DNA from: Paraspadella gotoi
Lineage: Eukaryota; Chaetognatha
Length of the DNA: 64,000 nucleotides
NCBI GenBank assembly: GCA_051294375.1
Contig: CM119268.1
Coordinates: forward strand, 9,250,718 to 9,314,717
Direction of reading: 5' to 3'
Each line of letters begins with the position of its first letter. The stretch's first letter is position 1. Below, in pieces: positions 21,800 to 34,335 of the stretch. Made by a program: the position numbers and the translations under genes. The notes under the pieces are model-generated. The model was not told the origin of the DNA. It did not search any database and saw only the letters and a program-made list of their open reading frames with translations.

Positions 21800-23072
21800 G
21801 TAAGTTTCTCCCTTGCAAGTTTTTGATTTTCTCAGATCTATTCTTGGTGTGTTATTTCATAAAAATCAAGGTGTTTTCAGTGCCTTGTCCCATTGTTAAC
21901 CTTTATGGCTCTAAAAATTTGTTTAATGTTTTTGTTATTAAATAATTTTGATGTATATTTTACGTTTTTAATATAATCAATTTTATAATTTTATAATTAT
22001 TTCGTGATGTACTATAATTACAGAGCTTGTTTTGGTTAATACATGTTTTAAGTTTTAGCAGTCAATTTGGCGTCCTGAGTTCAACCTTGTAGGTACAAGC
22101 ACATAATCTTGTACGATGATGTCGGTGCGCTGCTAAAATCTAGGAGCGAATTTTTTTTCAAAGCGGGGAAAGCTCAATTTGGATATAATAAAATAAAATA
22201 AAAGAAAACGATATTCGTATATATATGTATAAAAGAGACGATCTTGTGAAACCACCTGTAGCGAAGCCCGTGCTCGTAGTTATAAAGAAAGAGTGCCTCC
22301 AATTATTTTATACTCGGTATGATAACATTTTTTAGTTTTCAATATAAAAATGAAAGTATAACAAATTTTATGCATTTATAGAGCAAGTTTTATTTTAAAA
22401 AACCATGTAAAATTATAACCAGCTAAGTTGCTCTCGCGCATTATCGCCATATTTTTCTGACCCATTTCTCTTTCATCCACTGCCTTTCTCTCGCGATCGA
22501 TCCTAACCCGGCGAGTAGTCATCATCCTCTCATTTGGGTTCGAAGGTTCGCATTGTTTTCATATATTCGAAGAAATAGCTAAAAATTTACTTCATGGATT
22601 AAGATTTTTCTAATTTGCTATCGCCAACGGTTTAAAACTCTCAAGTTAACATCATATTATTACACTAAGTTTTAAGTCAAACTTTCGTTTCGTTTCAAAG
22701 TTTGTATTCGGGGAGGAGGAGATGTCCTACTCCCCTTAAACTGTGGATGAGCTCCCATATCCGCGCGATCGCACTACGCTCAACAACCATTCGCTCAACT
22801 ACCATCAATTGCCGTTTTTGAAAATCCTTTCGGCAGTCGCCGTTTTTTTTTCTTTTTAATTCAATGTACTTGGTACATAGCGCTTTTTGAATGCTTTATT
22901 AATTATCGGTTTGGTTAGATATCGCTAATAAAAAATGAATTTTTAAAGTTTAAACCCTATACTTTACTTAAAAATGAAGAAACGACCTTTTTATGCGAAA
23001 ATGTTCGTTATAATTTTTGAAATTTTTTTTTTTTTTTTTTAAGAAACTAAGTGTATGTTCTTCTCGTAGATC

Positions 23073-26000
23073 ATGGAAGTTGGTGACGACTCGGATAGTG
23101 ATGGCGCAGGGGATAATAGCCCCCGGGAGGACTCGACGCGAGAGGGTGAGTAATGTTGACATAAATTTTAACTTTGATGTCGCTAATCCTTTTGAATTAA
23201 AATTAGGGAAAGTGATTATTATCTCGTGTATTGTGTAAATGTATAGTATGTAATCGATTTTGAATAATAAAACTTGAGTGTTCCAAAACCAAAGGGGGAA
23301 AATCTTTTTTTTTTAATTAAAAAAACTATAAAATAAAAAAGGCTGCTATTGTAGTTGTGAAAACACTTTTGACATTCTGATTGTTCTGACAAAAACTGCA
23401 ATGTTTATATCTGTAAGATGAACCAAAATTTTAAAACAGTTTATTTTTTTCATAAAAATAAATCTCATAACAAAGTCTTAATCAAATTTTTAAAAAATTT
23501 TTTTTTGAAATTCAATCATGCCATTGATGAGCATATAATTAAAAAAGTAAGAAGCTGGATTACTGGGAGTTTAAAAATAAAAAATGTCAGGGTGTCAAAT
23601 CTGAAATCGCTATATCAGATAATTTAGCCACAGTATTTTATAAACTGATTTTACTTTCATTTGAAATCCGTATAAAAGTTTCAGAATCATGGACCTGTCT
23701 TTTATCGTATGTTTTAATAACCTTAAGCTTATTATTTAATGATCTGGGGCAATCCAGTTATCCCTTCAAATATCCAGTATATTTTTTTATTTTTCAAGTA
23801 TTGAAAGAAAGATTAATCTTAAATCTATCAGATTTTTTTATATTCAGCTTTGTGGTAGTGTATTTCATTTTAAAAATTATTGTTCTTAAACAGATGGCCC
23901 AAATTTAATAAAATTTAAGTATATAGGGTAATTTTTAAAGTCTGAAATAAAGTGGCGCAATTACACAATTATATCCAGAGGGATAACTGGATTGCCCCAG
24001 ATCCTTAAATAATAATCTTAAAAATTAACTTTTATCTAAAAGCTAAAGAATAATGAACCCATCTTTCATTATATATTTCAATAACCTTATGTTTGATTTT
24101 GGAACATTCAAATTGTAAAAAATCATATCTCCTAAACCATTTGATCGATTATAATAAAATTTAAATATATTGATTCTTTTTTAAAATTTTTTATATAATT
24201 TTCAAATATATATTAAAAGTATCTGGTATTTAAAGTTATAAAGTGGCGTGTTTTTTTGTTTTTTTTTGCACAGGAGTGTAACTTAAAAATATTGAATAAA
24301 CTAATTAAAATAGCATACGTATCCTTAAAGGCGATACATTGGACGAAGATCAAGCAACGTCCTCAAAAACTGCCAAAAAAACTAAAGGAAGAGTTAAGAT
24401 TAAGATGGAATTTATTGACAACAAGCTCCGTCGTTATACTACCTTCAGTAAAAGAAAAACTGGTATCATGAAAAAGGTATTGCTGTTGCATTGGTAGAAT
24501 TGTTTACTTGGTAGAATAGGGGCACATATGGCATGTATTTTGTCTTCAGGCCTACGAACTATCAACATTAACTGGAACTCAAGTTATGCTCCTCGTGGCC
24601 TCCGAAACGGGTCATGTCTATACTTTCGCCACAAGGAAACTCCAACCGATGATAACCTCCGAAGAGGGCAAATCTCTTATACAGACTTGCCTTAATTCGC
24701 CAGGTAATTAATATACAGTATGTATGCATGCTTGCTTTGACAGCAGTTTCATACTTTTAAATTATTTTACTCAAAAATATGATAAATTTTATTTTCATTC
24801 AGACCCTCCAAATACGTCTACGAGCAATCAACAAGCTGATCAAAGGATGTCAGCAACAGGCTTTGAAGAACCAGACTTGACTTGCAACTTGGCACCCTCC
24901 AGTAGCTCCGCGCCCACACACCCGGCGTTCTCCACTGAAGAAATTCCTCGTGAAACCTCTTTTAAGATGGTGAGTTTTCAAAAACTAAATATTATTTTTA
25001 ATTATAATTATTTTATGATTATTGCCCTCGACGATACAAAGTTCAAAGCGATAGCACTGAATATTCAGTGAATAACAAAATAATTGTTTAAAGCTTTACA
25101 AAAATGTTTTATGGAGAGTCGACTCGAGATGGCGTTTGTTGACAGTCGAAATTTTTTTTGGTTAAGCATATCTTCAAATTTCGTGAGAGTTCGATTTGTG
25201 CTTGTAAACAAACTCGGCGTGAAATGGATTTGTTTGGGAATTCAGATTAATTCGTAGTTTGAAGTTGATTAACATAATTCTCTCCGCTGCCTTGAACTTA
25301 CTGCTCTTTGAGATTTAAAACTGAATGATATGATATGTATTATTAATAATAATTTATTATACAATATATGTACATAAACGCAACCTAAATTTCAATTTGT
25401 CTCAACTCGGCCATTGGCCAATCCCTCGAGCCGAAACTTTCAGTTTACTCAATCTCGTATAAGATAACTCCAAGTCTGGATCGTTGTTTTCTGGGTACGA
25501 AACTCTTTTATTTTTTTTTTTCATCTTTTCGTTCATTAGCTTCACTGTTTATGGGATCGAGTTCAACTTTAGCCATAAGTTATGGGAACGGTAAAATTCT
25601 TAGTTTTAACTGAAAGCAGCTGCTGGATCCTGTATGGTTCAAATGCATTTCACTAATGTGTACCGCTAGGTATTAGGTATACTGACAGACGGTAATTATC
25701 GTGGTTGAATTCAGTACTAGACAATTAGTTTTATTGTTCGTTGCTCTTTAAGTAAACAAATGTATTCTTAAATTTTAGGATTATCTATCTTCACATTCTA
25801 AGATTATGCCGCCAGTATTTCCTTCTACATCGGCATATGATCCGCGAAACTTATTTTTAGATCAGGTGAAAACCACAGCAATCCTCAGTTATGTATTGTT
25901 CGTTTTTCTTGCTTTGGTCTTAAAATCCTTCAGCCTAACATTTTTTTTTTAAATCGCTAATTGTCGGAATGACCTCTAAGAGAAGACGACCGCTGAGAAC

Positions 26001-28719
26001 CATCGGTCAAGGGTTTATTCGTCCGATCCGGTTCACGACCTTAGCACGATCCTTTTCTCGGTATTAGATTTTTACTAAAAATAGAAAACCCTCGTCACTG
26101 GGAAATTATATTTAATAAATTTTATTCAAATGTCGTGCCATTATGTAGCTCTTTTTAATATTCATTGTCCGTTTTTCGTTGCTGTGCCATTATTTTGTTT
26201 TACGCAATGTCATAAGACATTAAATAAAATACCTCGCTGCGTATTTCAATCGGTACAATTCTAAAGCGACAGAGAAAAACGTTTCCCCCTTCCTCCTCTT
26301 TTCCTTCCTTAGGGTCCGTCGTCGCCTCAGTCGTCTCCCCGCGAACGTCGACGCTATCCCTCTCATTTTGGAACTCAGACGGGCTACTATCAACGCGCTC
26401 GCGAATCGAAAGACGCGTCCCCGACCCATCGCGATTTGCACGGCCGGCAGACGCGAGATAGATCCCCCTTGTTGTCGAGGTAACGCGTGTCTGAGAGCGT
26501 CCGAGATATGTTATTTGAAATAAAAATCATCACAACTTTCAAATTTAGATCTCATTCGGATCACGAGCCTCGACATATGATTTTGGGTCACGAATCTCCA
26601 ACCTCTTACCGCATCGTTCAAGATCGATCTCATTCACCAAAGGTTGAACCTAACGTATAATTAATTTTATATCCTTTCTATAAAACGTTTTATCTGGAAG
26701 TGCAAATAGTAGTAATTATTTTCATTCGTTCCAGTACCACACGATTGCCCCACGCGTCACTGGAGAACACAGGCGCGGAGATGCCCAAGAAAGGAAACCA
26801 TCTCCATCCCCAACCTCTCACTCTAGTTCAGCCGGTGTCGTCTACAGAGAAATAGGTAATTTTTTTTATTTCTCGGAGTTATTTTCATTAAAAATCTTTG
26901 CAGTAGGTTCCTTTTGTTTCTTTTCATTCCGGCCATCTTTCCTTTCATGAACGAAATGAAGCCAAATCCCCTCCCCCCCAACACAAAACTGTTATGAGCG
27001 AAAACGTTCAATTCTTGAACCAATTAAAGCGAGAGCCCATCGAATATCGCGGAAGATCATCGCTCGCGCTCGTGTCCAGGCCTCGGAGTCGATCTTCCTC
27101 CCCGTTAGATGGCGGCGACGTGGAAATCGATCGCCCGTATCGTGCGTCGACGACCGATGGGGTCGAGGCTCACGCGGCTCAGTCGCGAGGCCGAAGCCCA
27201 ATCATGTCCGTTGTTAACACCCACAGTAAAATCATGAACGCGTCATATTATCCCAAATCGCCGCGCGCTCCCGGTTCCAGCGCCGGCGGTAAGGGTAGCT
27301 CATCTAACATCTTGACGGCGTCGGGAACAGCCGTGGCGATGCAATTGCCAAACGGCACGTTGATTCCTACCGGTCTGTTCGTTGTTGCATTATTTCCCAT
27401 TGATTTGCTGTGATTTGTCATACGCTTAATAAGTTTAATGCAATTTCATATTTAACGCTTTTCTCCATCCTTCTCTGTATCTGTTTCATTTCCGAAGCGC
27501 TAATGCTTGATTGTTTTTTTTGTTTTTTTAATTTTCGTTTTTCTCCTCTTTCTATACGTCTAAACCCAGTACGCTGGCATGACTTCTAATTCTAGTATCT
27601 TATTAATTAAAGATACAACGGTTCTGTTTGAAATGTTATTAAGGGTTAATGATGTTGCAGTTGCTTAGTCGAAAGAGGGTTAGAGGCTGGTTTTATCATT
27701 GCGACTTTATCTTTATTACCTGGAATTTTTTTTTTTTTTTTCGTTGCTGAATTTGGCATTATTCATTATTCATACCATAGGTGCCATTCCTCACGGAACA
27801 CCAATTGCTTTAGCGCCACTACCAGGTGGAAATCAGACATATGTCAAGTTAGCGACGCTTCCACCCTCTCGATCAAGGTAAGCTCTTATGAATCCTTAAC
27901 GTCGAAAGCTTATATGATTATCATTATATTAACGTTTCGTACCTTTCGGTCCTCAATCAGTCCTCATTCGGGTTCACGTTCGCCCGCTCGATCCCCCCGT
28001 CGCTCCAGTTCGCCCCAAGATGAACGCGGGGGAGTTCGTTACGCGCCCCTTGGACGTCTGGAGGCGCGGACTCACGATTTACGTGTTAATCGCGAATCGC
28101 CGTCACCCGATCGCCGAGAGCGCACCGCTTCCGGCTCCCCGCCGCCATCCTCCATCCTGGCGCACAGCTTTATGATGCCTCCCAACTTTATTTTACCCGT
28201 CGCTCACATCCCGACCTCATCGGCGGGTGGGGGTAGTTTATATTTTACCTATTAAAAAATTTTTTTGGAGTTGGTATTTTATGTATTTTTTTTTTTAATT
28301 TAAGGTGCGAGCCAGGCAGCTTTCGTTTATCCTCCGCCGGGTGTCCCTGCTTCTGGCGGTACTTTTGCCGTTATTACCTCTTCCAGCGGCGCCGCTTCGT
28401 CTCAGTCGTCGCACACTTCGGCCGAGCCTGCCCAATACTTTGTTAATATTCCTGGCTTGACTAACACTTCAGTAAGTTGAAAAACGGAAATCGAGTTACA
28501 ATTGTGTTTATGCCGTTTTAGTCTTGAGCTAAAATACTTTCCTGTTGCATTGCATGCGATTTTTTTTTTTAAATGTTTTCTTTAAAATTGCAGTCCTCAG
28601 CCAGTGATCAAACGGCGACGTCGACTCCTCAACAATACATCGCTTTTCAGCTTCCGGTCAATACATCATCACCAAATTTGGCCCAACAAGGAAAATCTAA
28701 AGCCCCGACTAGAAAATGA
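23073..28719 (+). CDS. Serum response factor (MADS-box transcription factor)
   Basis: Thirteen coding exons: 23073-23145, 24331-24476, 24550-24703, 24803-24969, 25779-25865, 26313-26479, 26549-26642, 26735-26855, 26962-27372, 27781-27877, 27961-28226, 28305-28471 and 28594-28719; 691 aa against 508 in human. The MADS box ('GRVKIKMEFIDNKLRRYTTF', 'SKRKTGIMKKAYELSTLTGT') and the SAM extension ('HVYTFATRKLQPMI', 'IQTCLNSP', 'DQRMSATGFEEPDL') are almost identical to vertebrate SRF. MADS-box residues contact CArG DNA; the SAM part binds ternary complex factors. The C-terminal half is unusual: exons 6-11 are Arg/Ser-rich, with runs such as 'SRSPARSPRRSSSP'. The last two exons are Ser/Thr/Gln-rich like a transactivation domain. 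Two exon borders (26961 acceptor, 27373 donor) are weak. A poly(A) signal AATAAA is near 28925. Confidence 0.95.
23731..24013. mobile_element. Small hairpin MITE in SRF intron 1
   Basis: Arms 23731-23765 and 23979-24013 are inverted repeats of 35 bp with very few mismatches, centred on 'GATCTGGGGCAATCCAG'. The interior is AT-rich and has no ORF. No clear target duplication is visible. Total size is about 283 bp. Confidence 0.65.
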
Positions 28720-29211
28720 TTCTATAAAACCTACAATTATTCGGAGGATAGAATTTGTGCATTTTTATTCCTTTGTCGCTTTAGCAAGCTTTTGTGTGCT
28801 TAAGTGAGTTTCGACATTGTAGTATTCCGGAATTTATCTCCGAAACCGGACAATCAGACTATGACGATGCCATTTTGTATTACATTTTTTTCGAGATTTA
28901 GAGGCTATCGGTTACATATTATGGAATAAATTCAAAAAAGGGTTTTTTTCCATAATTACTCTTAACCATTGAAGAAACAGGCGCCCTGTCTACCATTTTT
29001 ACAAAAGCTAAGTCATGTTTTTTTTTTACTGCTATTTATTCTCCGTTGTTAATTTTAATTTAGTATACCACCTTAAGTTTGATATATCGTTTGTTGTTTA
29101 TGGTAATTCTTGTACCAGCGATATTTGTATGTGCCTTCCAGGATGGTTTTATCCCCTAGAAAATTAGCCGCTTTTAGTTTATTGTAATCCCCACGTTATT
29201 TTTTTTTTCAA
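28720..29211. other. SRF 3' UTR and spacer
   Basis: Contains the probable SRF poly(A) signal near 28925 and AT-rich sequence. No ORF or structured RNA was recognised. Confidence 0.45.
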
Positions 29212-30092
29212 TTAAGGGGACCCAGTGATAAAAATGATATCATAAGCTTAAGGGTCTATCATCAAAGGAATTTGAATGGTGATAGTCATTAATTTTTCTT
29301 TGTACGGGAAAGTAGCAAAAAAATTCCTATCTCTTATTGTAGCGGAAACAAAAATTTAATAATTATAAAAAAAAAATTTAGTTGACCTACCTAAATATTT
29401 ATATAATTCATTATTTTATTTTTGCATTAGAAGTATTTTTACTAAATTCCAATTTTTTATTTTTTACTGTACAAAGCTATAATTTTAGGTTTAAGCCTCA
29501 TTGAAAAGGCTTTACAAGACTAATATTTTTTTATTTTTATATTTACTTAAAAGCAGACAAATCAAACCTAAATTATATTCTTACAGAAACAAAACTGTAA
29601 TAATTATTAATTAATATTCATATTCATCCCTTAAATGTATAATTAAACTATATTGATTCCTAATTATAACAATTAAAATTTAGCAAAAGTACAGAATCTT
29701 TCTCTTCTTTTATATTTATATTACTTCAAAAAGTTTTATTTTCATCCAATTAACAGAATCATTTGAAAAGAAAGTTTAATAAAAATCAGTCGATACCTTA
29801 AATTTTGATTCATTCCTAGTTTTTTTCTTATAAATTTTTTGTAATAAAAGCTGAAAATCTTTTTAAAATTAGATCTTACCCTTTTTTTGAAAAAAAAATT
29901 TTAACTTGAAAAAGATTTTCTTCTTACCGATTTTTTAAAGAAAAATTAAGCTCACTGATTTTATCGAATTTTTAACTACTTTCCCAAATGATTATAGAAG
30001 AAAAAATTATATGATCAGAACCAGCTTAAGTTAAAGGGTCAAACGTTATGTTTTCAGCTTTTTTACCCCCCCTGTTCACTTGGTCCCCTTAA
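29212..30092. mobile_element. piggyBac-like nonautonomous element (MITE)
   Basis: A TTAA at 29212-29215 is followed by GGGGACCCAGTGA. At the other end the reverse complement GGGGACCAAGTGA lies next to TTAA at 30089-30092. TTAA target duplication with 13-bp inverted ends (one mismatch) is the signature of piggyBac-type insertion. The 873-bp interior has no transposase frame. Subterminal 'agcttaag' stretches are also mirrored. Confidence 0.6.
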
Positions 30093-30206
30093 GAAGCTTA
30101 TGTGAAAACTGTTTGCACTCCAATCGCTTTCTTGCTCCATGAAACTTTTATTCGGAATTTTTTTAATTTAGTTAGTTATTTGAAATAAATAGAAAATTAG
30201 AGAAAG

Positions 30207-30648
30207 ATGCAGTCTGTCGCTGAAAAAGAGCACGAGGTAGCAGATCTTAAAGCAGCTCTCGAGGCAGAAGAGGATGAAGAAAGTTTCTACCAGGTAAGTG
30301 ATAAGATGTTTTTTTTCTTTTTCATGATGTAAAAACTAGGCCATACTAGGATATTGATTTGCTTCAAAACCACGGGATCAATGTTGCCGATCTTAAAAAG
30401 CTCAAGACGGTTGGAATATGCACTGTTAAGGGTGTTCAAATGATGACCAAAAGGAAATTGTGCGCCATAAAGGGTCTTTCTGAAGCTAAGGTTGGTAAAT
30501 TATTCTATATGGAATAAAGCGAAAATGTTTATTTTGTTAACTTACAACGAATTTGTTTTTATTTTCAAGGAGAAAAATCGTACATGTTTTGGCTAATATG
30601 CCTTTATCAGCGCAAATAATAGGTTGTGAAAAATTTCACAGATTTGGT

Positions 30649-30683
<35 letters not shown>

Positions 30684-33600
30684 TTTTCCAACAAAGAATT
30701 AAGGAAAGGACAGTGAAAGATTGGGGACAAGTTAGTCTGACAGAGTGTTTGAAAGAGAAATGAAATACAGTGAAATTCATTTAAGCAATGTAAATGGACA
30801 ATAACATTTTTAAATAATAGAAACTGAAATTAACTATAATAATTTAGTGAAAATTAATGAAATTTTATGAAATGAGTGGAAATAAAAATTGAAAAATAAA
30901 GATTTGAGGTTTAGTAAAAGTTAAAAAGTGAAAGATAAGAAAAGAAACCAATGATCTTCCTTAAGACAGCATTCAGCAGATGCCTAAGCCTTGTCTCGAG
31001 GAATATTTGTGAACATGCTTTGCCGGTCACACGAGACCAAGAAGTGAGTATCTGGCATGAATTACGAAGGTGGTGTTGGTTTCCAACAAGAGGGGTGAGG
31101 ATTCTCCCCAACTCTTTTGTCATATAATTGTTAATTTCACAGTTTATATTATTTAAAAATGTTATTGTCCATTTACATTGCTTAAATGTATTTCACTGTA
31201 TTTCATTTCTCTTTCAAACACACACTCTCTCAGATTAACTTGTCTCCAATCTTAACCTGTCCTCAGTCTTTCACTGTCCTTTTCTTAATTTTTTGTTGGA
31301 AAACATTTTTCTCTCTCTCTCTCTCAATACCAAATCTGTAAAATTTTTCACAACCTATTATTTGCGCTGATAAAGGCTAACATATTAGCCGAAACATGTA
31401 CGATTTTTCTCCTTGAAAATAAAGTATTAAAGCCACGCAGTTTTTCAAAGAGCTTTGATAAACAATTAAACATCATTACGTCTATCAAGTAATATCTAGT
31501 ATTATTGTTATCATTAGGTAGATAAGATCAAGGAAGCAGTCGGAAAAATGTACGGGTCGGCATTTTGTACGGCGTTGGAAGTGAACGAGAAACGTAAAAG
31601 CTGCTATCACATCTCAACAGGAAGCTCAGAGCTGGACAAACTGATAGGAGGCGGAATAGAGAGCATGTCCATCACCGAAGGTTTGATTAGGAATGTCATT
31701 GTTTCGCCTATTTTAAAACGAGACTTTGCGTTGACAGCTTTTGGGGAATTCCGCACGGGTAAAACTCAATTATCTCACACCCTGTGCGTTACCGCGCAAC
31801 TTCCCAATGAATCGTCGGGTTACCCGGGCGGAAAGGTGATCTTCATTGACACGGAGAATACATTCAGGCCCTCAAGGCTTCGTGAGATCGCAGATCGCTT
31901 TAACCTCGATCACGAGGCCATGCTGGACAACATTCTATATGCTCGGGCTTACACATCTGAGCATCAGATGGAGGTAGCCGTAATCATCTTTAAAATGGCT
32001 TGATAATTTTGTTTTCTTTTTCTTTAACCGTATTTTAAATTTTTTTATCGTCGCAATCGCTTAGCGTTTGGACGATATTGTAACGCTTTTGCGCATAAGT
32101 GGCGTCGGCGTCGTTGTCGTCGGCGTTCCAAATCATAGATCGCCTTTTTTATGATTAAATTTAGGTGTATGAAGCTGAAAATTTATATACAGCTTCTCAT
32201 CATCGATGTGCTTAAAATTGAGTCTGGATAGTTATTAAATATGTTTTGTTTACGTTTTATCAAAACAAACAAATTTTCTCTTTTTTATTTTCATATTTCT
32301 TTCTCTCTCTCTCTTTTCTCTTTTAATTACATGTCTCTCTCCCTCTTTCTTTTTGCTAGTCACTGATTCATAATCATAGGGGAAAAAAAATGAGTCTGCA
32401 GCTGGCTCTGCAGGGGCTTATTCTTTTTCTCTCTTTTCTCCTGCTGCTTCTGCTGTTGCCTTTTGATTTCTTTCTTTTTTCTCTCTCTCTCTCTCTGCGT
32501 TTTTATTGAAAAAAAATTGAATTAGGATTGAACTCGTAAAATTAAGCATCGCATTCGTGCATGTTATCATTTTGCTATCGCAACATCGGGTTTTTATTCC
32601 GTTTTTTTTTCTTAGGGACTGCGTCTGCTGATCAGTTAATTTTTTAACAATAAAAAAGTTTTTTTGGGGTTTTTTTTTTTTTTTCAGAAACTGTAACTTT
32701 AATTTTCTTTCGTACTTTATTATTTTTTTTATTGACAATCGCAAAATAGAATTTTTTTTTTTCTGTTTATAAATTAATTTTTTTTTCTCAAATTTTTTTT
32801 CTCAAGGGCTGCGTCTGCTGATCAGTTTATTTGACAATGACAATTGACAATAAGAACAAAAAAAGTTTTCCTTTTTTTTTTTCAGAAACTGTAACTTTAA
32901 TTTTCCTCGGTACTTTATTTTTTTTTTAAATTGACAATCGCAAAATATAATTTTTCTTTATTTATAATTTAATTTTCTTTTCTCAAATTTTATTTTTTTA
33001 GTATCAAAATTTGTCATCAATCCAGATTTTTCTTATGCGATTGCGACGATCCTTATGCTTTTAAGATTTTTTTTCCTTTCTTAAAGTTGCTCGATTTCGT
33101 GGCTGCGAAGTTTCACGAAGAGGGGGGCGTTTACAGGCTTCTCGTTGTCGACTCCATAATGGCTCTTTATCGCGTCGACTATAGGTGAGGTATTTTATTT
33201 AATATTAAATAAATAATCGAGTAAATGTTTTTCTCAACTTTCCGCCTTCTAATTTTTATTTTAAAATTCATGAATTTTTTAGAGTATTAAGAGTATTAAG
33301 TTTTAAACATGAAAACATTTCGCTTTAGAATAGAATATTGCGATTTCAAAGGGTTATGGAATTACCTTTTCACAGTGGCCGCGGAGAACTAGCTGAACGC
33401 CAACAGTCACTTGCTCAAATGCTTTCGCGTCTTCAAAAAATTTCTGAAGAATATAACGTTGCTGTATTCATTACAAACCAAGTTACAGCAGATCCTGGAG
33501 CCACTTTGACTTTTCAGGTAAAAACAAAATAACAATCTTTGATCTCCAGGAATTATCGAAAATTATTCGATAATCATAATCATCAATGATTATGATTATT

Positions 33601-33817
33601 AATCATAATGATCGAATCATCTTTTACAACACTCTAGGCTGACCCAAAGAAGCCCATCGGTGGCCACATTTTGGCACACGCTTCCACGGTACGTTTGTCT
33701 TTGCGAAAAGGACGGGGGGAAAATCGAATCGCCAAGATCTTCGATTCGCCAGACAGACCAGAAGCCGAGGCGACGTTTGCCATTTCGAATCACGGCATCA
33801 TTGACTCCAAAGATTGA
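30207..33817 (+). CDS. DMC1 meiotic recombinase
   Basis: Seven exons: 30207-30293, 30350-30490, 31518-31680, 31738-31973, 33087-33184, 33376-33517 and 33638-33817; 348 aa, close to the usual 340. N-terminal helix-hairpin region '[18 protein letters not shown]'; Walker A 'GEFRTGKTQ'; '[20 protein letters not shown]'; '[20 protein letters not shown]'; Walker B '[15 protein letters not shown]'; L2-region motif '[20 protein letters not shown]'; C-terminal '[10 protein letters not shown]' and '[17 protein letters not shown]'. The residues after Walker B and the L2 motif are diagnostic for DMC1 over RAD51. It forms filaments on single-stranded DNA for strand exchange between homologues at meiosis. 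Intron 2 holds a foldback element and intron 4 a tandem duplication. Confidence 0.96.
30584..30616 (-). ncRNA. Hammerhead-like motif, left arm of intronic element
   Basis: On the minus strand: CTGATAA (one base off the core CTGATGA), a shortened stem II ending TTAGCC, AAAAC in place of GAAAC, then 'ATGTA'. It is more decayed than its partner at 31361-31406. Confidence 0.35.
31361..31406 (+). ncRNA. Hammerhead-like motif, right arm of intronic element
   Basis: GCG then CTGATAA, a perfect stem II GGCTAA/TTAGCC with loop CATA, GAAAC, a minimal stem III and a GTA cleavage-type triplet followed by CGA. Stem I pairing is weak (two base pairs, then mismatches). The core has A in place of the catalytic G. 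Confidence 0.4.
32605..32995. repeat. Tandem duplication, about 190-bp unit x2, DMC1 intron 4
   Basis: Two copies begin with 'gggactgcgtctgctgatca' (about 32616) and 'gggctgcgtctgctgatcag' (about 32807). Both continue through 'cagaaactgtaactttaatt' and 'attgacaatcgcaaaat' in the same order. T-tract lengths differ between them. Confidence 0.75.
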
Positions 33818-34335
33818 TAATAAATGGTTTTGAAGGAAATCCTATTCGTCGTTAAAGAGGATGTTATGTTTCATTCCTAGTTATTTTATTGTTACTTGTT
33901 GATCATTTTGGCTTTTGTTGGTTCTAATTTATTAACAATTTATTTTGCTGCTTTCTTTAATGAACTTTATTCTCGTTAAGAAATTGACCTTTCTGCTATT
34001 TTTTTCCTTTGCACTTAGTTTTCCTTCAATAGTTTTATGCGTTTTTCTTAACAGGCAGAAGATGATTAGCAGCTCGTTATCTATCCCTCCTCCTTCTGCA
34101 TAGATAATAGGTTGCATGTAGGAAAAGTTTGATCTCGCAACTCTCGAAATCCGTCTTGAAGTAAGGTAATTACTTCTAAAAATAAATTAGCAATCTATTT
34201 TACTTAAAAGGCTTGAAACCTTAGTCAACTTGTTTGTCGATTATGCGATGGTTCGTTCATAGCTTAGAATTTTTATGTATGTATGTAACGCCGCACACCT
34301 TTTTTTTCCGCTACCTATCAGACTTCACAGACATT
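33818..34335. other. Spacer between DMC1 and the two-TM gene
   Basis: AT-rich sequence without a supported ORF; presumably the DMC1 3' UTR and the upstream region of the next gene. The segment 'ctatcagacttcacag' just before 34331 could be an acceptor for an upstream noncoding exon. Confidence 0.4.

Larger units (their letters stand above)
30558..31423. mobile_element. Foldback element with hammerhead-like ends, in DMC1 intron 2
   Basis: Two arms of about 260 bp (30558-30820 and 31143-31423) are reverse complements with scattered differences, including matched (GA)n and (CT)n tracts at about 30655-30680 and 31310-31325. The outermost sequence is 'tttattttcaagg'. The loop (30821-31142) shows no convincing ORF. 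The ends carry hammerhead-like motifs similar in layout to those of the element at 1933-4204. Confidence 0.75.

Noticed and set aside
32418-32744. 108-codon minus-strand ORF in DMC1 intron 4
   Set aside because: Low-complexity Lys/Glu frame from T- and CT-rich sequence.
33540-33625. AT-rich palindrome in the last DMC1 intron
   Set aside because: Made of short AATCATAATC/GATTATGATT units; length and context fit simple-sequence expansion, no element ends.
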